Part shown: piece by piece, positions 5,340 to 11,053 of the stretch
Numbering within the stretch: the first letter of the stretch is position 1
How the letters are laid out: each line of letters starts with the position of its first letter
The notes under the pieces: generated by a model
Told to the model about the DNA's origin: nothing
The model's database searches: none
What the model saw: the letters and a program-made list of their open reading frames with translations, nothing else
Program-made: the position numbers and the translations under genes
Source: Rickettsiales bacterium
GTDB taxonomy: Bacteria > Pseudomonadota > Alphaproteobacteria > Rickettsiales > UBA3002
Direction: 5' to 3'
Assembly (NCBI GenBank): GCA_947441895.1
Contig: CANEUT010000042.1
Coordinates: 1-11,053 of the forward strand
Length of the DNA: 11,053 nt

Positions 5340-6109
5340 CCGAGCGTAGGAATTGGACACGAGATGAATTGCTGGTCGCTCTCAAAATTTATTGCGAGCT
5401 GGAGTTCGGGCAATTTCATCAGCATCAGCAACGCATCATAGAAGTTTCAACTTACATACAGCGCACACCCAGTTCTCTCGCCATGAAACTGTGTAATTTT
5501 GCTAGTCTTGATCCAGCGATGATGGGTAAGGGATTAAAGAGTGCGAGCAAGGCGGATGTCGCCATCATGCACGAGTTTCTGCACGATACGGAAAAAGTCA
5601 TATTAGAATCTGAAAAAGCGTATCATGATTTTTCCGCACATACGCCACCGACAGGGTTGGCAGAGCCGCATGTTGCATTTGAATATGATTTTGAGAGCAT
5701 CACGCAAACAGAGCGAATTTCCCAAGTAAAAACGCGCACCGTGCAGCAATTTTTTAGAACGGCTGTTATTTCCAGTTATCATTTCAAATGCGCTATTTGC
5801 GATCTTGGCTTGCAAGAAATGCTAACGGCATCTCACATTATTCCGTGGTCAAAAAATGAAAAATTCCGCACCGACCCTGCAAATGGAATTTCATTATGTG
5901 CATTACATGACAGGGCGTTTGACAGAGGATTCTTCGCACTCAATGATGATTATGCGGTAATGCTCAGTGGTCGGCTGGCTTCCGCAAAGGGCTTGTCTGT
6001 AGACCATATGTTCACGCGTTTTGATACGAAGCCTCTTAAACTACCTTTTCGCTTTTTACCCAACAAAGAATATCTTGAATGGCACAGGGATAACGTATTC
6101 CTTGGTTGA
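5336..6109 (+). CDS. HNH endonuclease, putative restriction type
   Basis: A 257-residue protein with two parts. The N-terminal ~85 residues (WTRDELLVALKIYCELEFG, then RTPSSLAMKLCNFASLDP) are the helical specificity-like segment often found in putative restriction HNH proteins. The C-terminal part is an HNH_2-type nuclease: C152-x2-C155, S166-H167 as the first His, N183 in ANGISLC, and C188-x2-H191-D192-R193, with the two Cys pairs or Cys/His placed for a structural zinc. Such proteins cut DNA and are often found alone or in defence islands; no methyltransferase partner of an obvious restriction type is adjacent. AGGA lies nine bases before the ATG. Its TGA (6107-6109) is followed with no gap by serine-recombinase sequence of different base composition. 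Confidence 0.88.
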   Translation: MTERRNWTRDELLVALKIYCELEFGQFHQHQQRIIEVSTYIQRTPSSLAMKLCNFASLDPAMMGKGLKSASKADVAIMHEFLHDTEKVILESEKAYHDFSAHTPPTGLAEPHVAFEYDFESITQTERISQVKTRTVQQFFRTAVISSYHFKCAICDLGLQEMLTASHIIPWSKNEKFRTDPANGISLCALHDRAFDRGFFALNDDYAVMLSGRLASAKGLSVDHMFTRFDTKPLKLPFRFLPNKEYLEWHRDNVFLG

Positions 6110-7215
6110 TGCGCAGCATCGACCAGAAGCTCCGCATCGGCGAATGCATCGGCACGGCACCGATTGGTTATCTCAATATCCGCGACCAGCGCGGGCGCAG
6201 CCAGGTGGTGATCGACCCCGACCGTGCGCTGCTGGTACGCCGTATCTTTCAAGAATACTCAACAGGGCAATACACCCTAGGCGAAATTACCAAAAAAGCT
6301 AAAGAATGGGGCTTACGGAACTATCGCGGCAAGCAGATGCCGATGGATAAATCACAAATCCACCGCATGATTCAGAATCCGTTTTATTACGGCGAGATGT
6401 GCGTGAAGGGGAGGAATTTTCCACATGTCTATGAGCCGCTGATTACCAAAGAGCTCTATGATGCGTGCCAGGCGGTGCGGTTTGGCTGGCACAAAAAGCC
6501 CTTCGCTTATGGCGATAAGGATTATGTGTTCCGTGGATTGCTCACCTGCGCCACTACGGGCAAGGTGGTGACGGCGGACACCAAGGTCAAAACCTACGGC
6601 AATGGCCGCAAGGCGGAATATACTTACCTGATGTGCTGGAATCCTGAGAACCCAGCTAAAAAACTATGGATACGTGAAGAACAGGTCATGACGCAGGTGG
6701 CGCAGGTGTTCAAATCCATGTCACCCAATGACGATTTATTCGAGGATGTGGTCGCTTATGCGCGCCAGGCGTGTGAATCCGAGAAGGTGTTCCATAAACG
6801 CCAGATTCAGGAGCTTCAGCGCGAAAGCGAGGGGATTCAGGGCAAGCTCGACAAGCTGATGGACTTGCTGCTGGATGGTGCGGTGTCCAAGCAGGAACAC
6901 GATCTGAAACGCCAGAAATTCAAAGGCCGCCAGATTGAGCTGGCCAACCAGTTGAACAGCTACCACATGGCTGATGACGGCTTCCGTGACGCGGTGGCCG
7001 ATACGCTCGAACTCGGCAGAAAAGCGCACGAATTGTTCATAAGTTCGAACAATAGCGGAAAACGCCGACTTCTGGGGTTTGTCTTTTCGAACCTATCGCT
7101 CAAAGGCGGAGAGGTGCAGTTTTCCTTGCGTAAGCCCTTTGACCTCTATGCCAAAGCGACCGATATCGGAGAATGGCGCACCCAGCAGGACTCGAACCTG
7201 CAACCGCTCGCTTAG
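6109..7215 (+). pseudogene. Large serine recombinase fragment lacking catalytic domain
   Basis: This 368-codon frame contains the Recombinase domain (GTAPIGYLNI near residue 15, through NPFYYGEM near 90-97), the degenerate zinc-ribbon region with only C147 and C176, and a coiled-coil segment (about 225-285), in the order of large serine recombinases. The N-terminal resolvase domain of about 140-170 residues with the catalytic Ser is absent. An in-frame TAA at 6091-6093 excludes an upstream extension, and the ATG at 6109 overlaps the HNH stop. The fragment is therefore unlikely to recombine DNA by itself. Composition is GC-richer than the HNH gene and more like the right-hand genes. The last 13 codons, from W at 7174, are antisense to the tRNA-Arg 3' half and the TAG falls on the anticodon. 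I call it a broken remnant; a split gene whose 5' part lies elsewhere is the alternative. Confidence 0.78.
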
Positions 7216-7250
7216 AAGGCGAGTGCTCTATCCAGTTGAGCTATGGGTGC
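7174..7250 (-). tRNA. tRNA-Arg(UCU)
   Basis: A complete cloverleaf can be drawn on the minus strand: 7-bp acceptor GCACCCA/TGGGTGC, D-stem GCTC/GAGC, anticodon stem CTCGC/GCGAG with loop CTTCTAA (anticodon TCT, at 7216-7214), five-base variable loop, T-stem GCAGG/CCTGC with loop TTCGAGT, discriminator G, and an encoded CCA (7176-7174). It decodes AGA. The 3' end faces the recombinase fragment, whose frame covers the tRNA from CCA to the anticodon. tRNA 3' halves are common attachment sites of integrating elements, so this is a candidate island edge. Immediately upstream of the 5' end, CTGGGTGC repeats part of the acceptor sequence. Confidence 0.97.
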
Positions 7251-7260
7251 CTGGGTGCAA

Positions 7261-7289
7261 GTTTAATCGAGAAAACAGCCTAACCACAA
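7261..7289 (-). promoter_or_regulatory. Weak candidate promoter for tRNA-Arg
   Basis: Read on the minus strand, TTGTGG (7289-7284) and TTAAAC (7266-7261) are separated by 17 bases, followed about 10 bases later by the tRNA 5' end. Both boxes match consensus only partly, so this is a positional guess. Confidence 0.28.
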
Positions 7290-7356
7290 GCACGAACCGT
7301 TGCATGGCTGGCCTTAACCTGTTATGGCCTCGCGCCAGAGTTTGAGGAGACACAGT

Positions 7357-8247
7357 ATGGCCAACGCCCCCTATAAAATCGGCATTATTCAAATGAGCAT
7401 GCAGGCTGCGCCTGAGGCTAATGTTAAGAAGGCTGAGGAGTTGTTGCGTGAGGCGAAGGCGCAAGGCGTGCAAGTGGCCTGCTTGCCTGAGCTGTTCCGC
7501 AGCTATTACTTCTGCCAGAGCGAAAACCATGATTATTATGATCTGGCCGAGCCCATTCCGGGCCCCACCAGCACTCGCATGCAGGCGCTGGCCAAAGAAC
7601 TGGGCATGGTGATTGTGGCCAGCCTGTTTGAAAAACGCGCAGCGGGCATGTATCACAACACCACCGTGGTGTTCGATGCCGATGGGGCCGATTTGGGCAT
7701 GTATCGCAAAATGCACATTCCCGATGATCCGCGTTATTACGAGAAATTCTATTTCACCCCCGGTGATTTGGGCTTCAAGAATTTCGACACCAAATTCGGC
7801 CGCATCGGCGTGCTAATTTGCTGGGACCAGTGGTTCCCCGAAGCCGCTCGCCTGACCGCCATGCAGGGCGCGCAGGTGATTTTTTACCCCACCGCCATTG
7901 GCTGGCACCCGGCGGAAAAAGCCGAATATGGCGAAACCCAGTGGCAGGCATGGCAAACCATTCAGCGTGGTCACGCCATTGCGAATGGGGTGTATATCGC
8001 CAGCCCCAACCGCATCGGGTTCGAAAAAGAAAGCGATGGCGGCGAAATCGAATTCTTCGGCCACAGCTTCATCAGCAATCCATCGGGAAAATTCCTGGCC
8101 AATGCCGATGACAAATTCGAAGGGATTCTGACCGCCATGGTGGACCCTGCCGAGCAGGAAAAAATCCGCCAGCACTGGCCCTTCTTCCGCGATCGCCGGA
8201 TTGATGCTTACGGCGCCATCACCAGTCACCCCACGCCAAAGGCCTAA
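7357..8247 (+). CDS. aguB: N-carbamoylputrescine amidase
   Basis: Hydrolyses N-carbamoylputrescine to putrescine, CO2 and ammonia in the cytoplasm, the second step of the agmatine route. The 296-residue protein is a nitrilase-superfamily enzyme with the full Glu-Lys-Cys triad: E45 (ACLPELF), K118 (YRKMHIPD) and C155 (LICWDQW). Motifs specific to this branch include the segment around RYYEKFYFTPGD (126-137) and YPTAIGWHP. I chose the ATG at 7357 because GAGGAGA ends 6 bases upstream; an in-frame ATG at 7324 would add 11 residues not typical of the family. It is followed two bases later by the agmatine deiminase gene, whose product supplies its substrate. Length and motifs look normal, and base composition agrees with the right-hand chromosome rather than the island. 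Confidence 0.96.
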   Translation: MANAPYKIGIIQMSMQAAPEANVKKAEELLREAKAQGVQVACLPELFRSYYFCQSENHDYYDLAEPIPGPTSTRMQALAKELGMVIVASLFEKRAAGMYHNTTVVFDADGADLGMYRKMHIPDDPRYYEKFYFTPGDLGFKNFDTKFGRIGVLICWDQWFPEAARLTAMQGAQVIFYPTAIGWHPAEKAEYGETQWQAWQTIQRGHAIANGVYIASPNRIGFEKESDGGEIEFFGHSFISNPSGKFLANADDKFEGILTAMVDPAEQEKIRQHWPFFRDRRIDAYGAITSHPTPKA

Positions 8248-8249
8248 CC

Positions 8250-9305
8250 ATGACGGACGAGATGGGTTATTCCGCTTTTCGCATGCCGGCCGAATGGGCG
8301 CCGCAAGAACGTATCTGGCTGAGCTGGCCCCATGCGAAAGCCGATTGGCCGGGCAAATTTGCGCCGGTGCCGTGGGTGTTCGCCGAAATGGTGCGAGTGA
8401 TTACCACGAGTGGTCAACGCGTGGGACTGCTGGTGAAAGACGCGGCGCGGCGCGCCGAGGCAATGGAAATGTTAGATAGGGCTGGTGCGACTTTATCGCT
8501 GGTCGATATGCTGGAAGTTCCCACCAACCGTGGCTGGCTGCGTGACTGCGGACCCATCTGGGTGCATTTGGAAGATGGCGAGCGCATTGCGCTGAACTGG
8601 AAATTCAACGCCTGGGCCAAATATAGCAATTGGCGACTCGATAACGATGTGCCCGACCAGATTGCCGCCTTCACGCGGGATGATTCGCTGGAGCCGATTG
8701 CGAACGATAAGCCAATTGTGCTGGAAGGCGGCGGCATTGAAGTAAACGGCGCGGGTAGCATTATTGTTACCGAAGAATGGCTGCTGAGCGACACGCAGGT
8801 GCGCAACAAAAAATTCACCCGCGAAGATTACGAGGCCGTGTTTGAACATTACCTCGGCGCGCATAACACCATCTGGTTGGAAGCGGGCATTGTGGGCGAT
8901 GACACGCATGGCCATGTGGATGATATTACCCGATTTGTGAATGAGACCACCATTGTGACGGCGGTTGAGCATGACAAAACCGACCCGAATTATGAACTTC
9001 TGAAAGAAAACCTGAAGCGCCTGAAGAAGGCGAAGAACGTGAACGGTAAGCCATTTAACATCGTGGAAATTCCTATGCCGCGTCCGGTGATTTTTGAGGG
9101 CCAGCGACTGCCTGCAAGCTATGCTAACTTCCTCATCTGCAACAAAGTGGTGCTGGTGCCAGTGTTTAATGATGCGGCGGATGCCGAAGCGCTGAGCATT
9201 TTGCAGCAATGTTTCCCAAAACGTAAAGTGGTGGGCATTTATGCGCGTGATTTGGTGTGGGGACTGGGCACAATCCATTGCCTCACCCAACAAGAACCTG
9301 TTTAG
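8250..9305 (+). CDS. aguA: Agmatine deiminase
   Basis: Converts agmatine to N-carbamoylputrescine and ammonia, giving putrescine together with AguB. The 351-residue sequence shows the guanidino-modifying (pentein) fold: WLRDCGPIWV (96-105) with D99, the GGGIEVNG segment (160-167), GDDTHGHVDD (216-225) with catalytic H222, and the nucleophile C344 in GTIHCLTQQ near the end. The more usual S-G-P after R-D is C-G-P here, and the usual A-G-G-G-(N)-I-H-C reads G-L-G-T-I-H-C; both are conservative changes around the site. The start at 8250 is two bases after the aguB stop, so the two are cotranslated. A later Met at residue 5 is a possible alternative start. The arginine decarboxylase that would make agmatine is not in the window. 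Confidence 0.96.
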   Translation: MTDEMGYSAFRMPAEWAPQERIWLSWPHAKADWPGKFAPVPWVFAEMVRVITTSGQRVGLLVKDAARRAEAMEMLDRAGATLSLVDMLEVPTNRGWLRDCGPIWVHLEDGERIALNWKFNAWAKYSNWRLDNDVPDQIAAFTRDDSLEPIANDKPIVLEGGGIEVNGAGSIIVTEEWLLSDTQVRNKKFTREDYEAVFEHYLGAHNTIWLEAGIVGDDTHGHVDDITRFVNETTIVTAVEHDKTDPNYELLKENLKRLKKAKNVNGKPFNIVEIPMPRPVIFEGQRLPASYANFLICNKVVLVPVFNDAADAEALSILQQCFPKRKVVGIYARDLVWGLGTIHCLTQQEPV

Positions 9306-9309
9306 TTCG

Positions 9310-9350
9310 CACTTCAAAGTCCCTCACTTTGTTCGGTGTACTTTGAAGTG
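9310..9350. terminator. 11-bp inverted repeat after aguA, possible terminator stem
   Basis: CACTTCAAAGT (9310-9320) and ACTTTGAAGTG (9340-9350) are perfect inverted repeats around a 19-base loop. It begins four bases after the aguA TAG. The stem is A/T-rich and no T-run follows, so if it ends transcription it is not a canonical intrinsic terminator. It may be a remnant palindromic repeat. Confidence 0.4.
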
Positions 9351-9360
9351 AATGTATGGC

Positions 9361-9398
9361 CAAAGCCTGCGCGAAAGCGCGGTTTCGCTTCGGCTTTG
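9361..9398. repeat. Nested inverted repeat with GNRA-type inner hairpin
   Basis: CAAAGCC (9361-9367) pairs with GGCTTTG (9392-9398). Inside lies GCGC-GAAA-GCGC (9369-9380), a 4-bp stem closed by a GAAA tetraloop. It is the second of three palindromic structures packed between the convergent genes. Confidence 0.45.
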
Positions 9399-9415
9399 AG
9401 ATTTCTAATTACGAT

Positions 9416-9476
9416 TGTCATTCCCGCGAAAGCGGGAATCTCCTTTGAGTGGATCCCTGCTTTCGCAGGGATGACA
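9416..9476. repeat. Double-hairpin REP-like palindromic element / bidirectional terminator
   Basis: Two GC-rich hairpins face each other. ATTCCCGC-GAAA-GCGGGAAT (9420-9439) and ATCCCTGC-TTTC-GCAGGGAT (9453-9472) are perfect 8-bp stems, and the ends TGTCAT (9416-9421) and ATGACA (9471-9476) form a terminal inverted repeat. The pattern is that of the GTCATTCCCGC-type intergenic repeats (compare Neisseria dRS3 and related REP-like units). It is followed by AAAAA at 9476-9480. Its place between convergent aguA and the mutase fits a two-way terminator, but I cannot count its genome copies from here. Confidence 0.7.
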
Positions 9477-9481
9477 AAAAA

Positions 9482-10873
9482 CTAAAATTCAACCTTTACC
9501 CCATGCTTTTTCAGGCGTGCTTCTAATTGCTGCAGCAATGCGGCGGTGGATTCGGGGCTGTCACCATCGACCCGCGCGACAAGCACGGCTTGCGTGTTGC
9601 TGGCGCGCAGAAGCCACCAGCCATGCGGCGTGGTGACGCGCACGCCATCGAGCGTGTTGACGGTGGCACCCTCGGCCGCAAGCTCGGCAGCGAGTGCTTC
9701 TACCACGAGGAATTTTTTATCATCGGCGCAGTCAATGCGCAGTTCGGCGCTGGCATTGCTGGCAGGCAGCGCATCGACCAGTTCGCTAAGCTTTTTGCCG
9801 GATTCCGCCACAATGCGCGCTAAGCGCATGGCGGCGTAAAGCCCGTCGTCATAGCCGTAATATTCATCGGCAAAGAAAATATGGCCGCTGGCTTCACCAG
9901 CGAATTTCGCAGCCGTTTCCGCCAGTTTGGTTTTAATATGGGCGTGACCCGTCATCCACATGAGTGGGGTGCCGCCTTGCGATTTCACACGGTCAAAAAA
10001 ACTATCGGATGTTTTTACGTCCGCAATCATCATGGCGCCGGCGTTGCGCGCCAGCACATCATCGGCCAGAATCATCAGCAGGTGATCGGGCGACACGGTG
10101 CGGCCCAAATCATCGACCGCGCCCATGCGGTCGCCATCGCCATCGAACGCCACGCCAAACGCCAGCGATGCATTGGCGGCAATGGCTTTTTGCAAATCAG
10201 CCAGATTTTCCGGCACCGAGGGATCGGGGTGGTGATTGGGGAAATTGCTGTCCACCTCGGTGTAAAGCAAGCTGTGTTGATTGCCCTTGGCCTTCAGCAG
10301 TGCATCGATCACCAGACCGGCCACGCCGTTTCCGGCATCCCACGCGATGGAAAGTTTTTTCAGCGCGCCGCTTTCGGCCAGTGCTTTGCGCAGCTCAAAA
10401 ATATATTCATCGAGCATATCCACTTCTTCGCGGTGCCCCCGTGAATGCAGCAAATCATTCTTTTCCACGCGCGTGCGAAGCGCGGCCAGCTCAGCGCCAT
10501 AAAGGCTGGCACCATCGCACATGAATTTTGCGCCATTATGGTTGGGCGGATTGTGCGAGCCGGTAATCATCACGCTGCCATCGGCATGCAAATGATGGGT
10601 GGCGAAATAGCACATGGGGGTGGGGCCTAGCCCCGCATCGAGCACGTGGGCACCGGCTTTCAACATGCCTTCAATCATCGCTTCCGCAAGGCCCGGCGAG
10701 CTTGCCCTGCCATCGCGCATGGCGACAATGAGGGGTGTGCGGGTTTGGCAAATATCGGCCACGTGACTGGCGAAGGCGTGCCCAATGGAAAGAAAATCTT
10801 CCGCCGTCAGCGATTCGCCCACAATGCCGCGAACGTCATAAGCGCGAAAGAGTGAAGCGTTGGGCACATGCAT
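9482..10873 (-). CDS. algC: Phosphomannomutase/phosphoglucomutase
   Basis: Interconverts hexose 1- and 6-phosphates (mannose and glucose), feeding GDP-mannose or UDP-glucose for polysaccharide, LPS or glycogen synthesis in the cytoplasm. At 463 residues it has the length of AlgC-type enzymes. The four active-site loops are present: the phosphoserine loop T104-G-S106-H-N-P-P110, the metal loop D244-G-D246-G-D248-R249, the sugar loop G326-E-A-S-G-H331, and the phosphate loop R423-A-S-N-T-Q428. The start ATG (10873-10871) has AGGAAA about nine bases upstream, overlapping the stop region of the preceding partial gene 12 bases away, which suggests an operon. The gene name could equally be manB; I cannot separate the two from sequence. 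No anomalies seen. Confidence 0.93.
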   Translation of the reverse strand: MHVPNASLFRAYDVRGIVGESLTAEDFLSIGHAFASHVADICQTRTPLIVAMRDGRASSPGLAEAMIEGMLKAGAHVLDAGLGPTPMCYFATHHLHADGSVMITGSHNPPNHNGAKFMCDGASLYGAELAALRTRVEKNDLLHSRGHREEVDMLDEYIFELRKALAESGALKKLSIAWDAGNGVAGLVIDALLKAKGNQHSLLYTEVDSNFPNHHPDPSVPENLADLQKAIAANASLAFGVAFDGDGDRMGAVDDLGRTVSPDHLLMILADDVLARNAGAMMIADVKTSDSFFDRVKSQGGTPLMWMTGHAHIKTKLAETAAKFAGEASGHIFFADEYYGYDDGLYAAMRLARIVAESGKKLSELVDALPASNASAELRIDCADDKKFLVVEALAAELAAEGATVNTLDGVRVTTPHGWWLLRASNTQAVLVARVDGDSPESTAALLQQLEARLKKHGVKVEF

Positions 10874-10885
10874 GCGGGGAATTTC

Positions 10886-11053
10886 CTAAGCGGCCGAGGT
10901 GGCTTGGGCGTCGGCTGTCGTTGCCTCGCTTGGTGTCGCCGCCGCTTCTGATTTGGGGGCGGCAGATTTGGGCGCAATGCGCGGATTGGTGAGCACATCA
11001 CCGGCTGCACCTTGGCGCACCTGCGCAATGCGCGCATCAATGGTGGGAATGCG
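10886..11053 (-). CDS. C-terminal end of an unidentified protein (partial)
   Basis: A 55-codon open frame enters from the right edge and ends at TAG (10888-10886). The translation starts with R-I-P-T-I-D-A-R-I-A-Q-V and ends in an Ala/Pro/Thr/Ser-rich tail (about 30 residues, no hydrophobic core), like a disordered C-terminus. The codon use is GC-rich and matches the mutase, which starts 12 bases downstream, so the two are probably one operon. I do not recognise the family from this tail. The start lies outside the window. Confidence 0.68.
   Translation of the reverse strand, partial: RIPTIDARIAQVRQGAAGDVLTNPRIAPKSAAPKSEAAATPSEATTADAQATSAA

Noticed and set aside
7079..7345. Plus-strand 88-codon frame running through the tRNA region with an R-T-R-T-C-N-R-S-L-R-type sequence.
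   Set aside because: This is the familiar artefact of translating a tRNA gene in antisense; it overlaps the recombinase end and has no ribosome site.
7324..7356. Upstream ATG that would extend AguB by 11 residues.
   Set aside because: The ATG at 7357 has a clear GAGGAGA site at the right distance, and the extra residues are not family-like.
8493..9317. Long minus-strand frame of 274 codons opposite aguA, and similar long frames opposite aguB (7813-8229) and the mutase (9881-10444).
   Set aside because: They lie antisense to well-supported enzymes, have His/Gln/Arg-rich compositions typical of shadow frames, and match no family.
1..11053. CRISPR array or long tandem repeats.
   Set aside because: Reading the whole window shows no regularly spaced direct repeats; the only repeated structures are the inverted repeats listed.

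Overview
The window looks like a junction between an accessory (mobile or defence) region and a conserved bacterial chromosome. The host is probably a proteobacterium, and an alphaproteobacterium is my best but low-confidence guess. That rests on the agmatine-to-putrescine gene pair, an AlgC-type phosphohexomutase, and GTCATTCCCGC-type palindromes of a kind common in proteobacterial genomes. No species-level marker is visible.

Left part, 1-6109, accessory and more AT-rich. Three tightly packed plus-strand genes (307-2414) encode a BMT5/DUF2431-like Rossmann methyltransferase, a protein with a HEPN-type R-x4-H motif, and an AlkB-family 2-oxoglutarate/Fe(II) dioxygenase. Their stop overlaps the stop of a convergent minus-strand operon (2411-4866) that reads AbiEi-like antitoxin (DUF6088 type), AbiEii nucleotidyltransferase toxin, then calcineurin-like metallophosphoesterase. 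That operon has a well-formed promoter buried in a 48-bp imperfect palindrome, the likely AbiEi operator. A second, extended -10 promoter points the other way from the same intergenic region, toward a structured leader, a 64-residue ORF and an HNH endonuclease (5336-6109).

Middle part, 6109-7250. The HNH stop codon abuts the C-terminal two-thirds of a large serine recombinase that lacks its catalytic domain. The recombinase frame runs antisense into the 3' half of a tRNA-Arg(UCU) gene and stops in the anticodon. The tRNA is a plausible integration site marking the island edge; the other edge is not in the window.

Right part, 7357-11053, more GC-rich housekeeping DNA. aguB and aguA (2 nt apart) convert agmatine to putrescine through N-carbamoylputrescine. 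They converge with a minus-strand phosphomannomutase/phosphoglucomutase. The 176-bp gap between them holds several inverted repeats, including a double-hairpin palindromic element. The mutase follows the Ala-rich C-terminal end of an unidentified gene that runs off the right edge.

The most interesting material is the methyltransferase-HEPN-AlkB operon, which combines RNA- or DNA-modifying, putative RNA-cleaving and demethylating activities, and the addition of a metallophosphoesterase to an AbiE toxin-antitoxin operon. Both are inferences from motifs and gene order; no function has been tested here.
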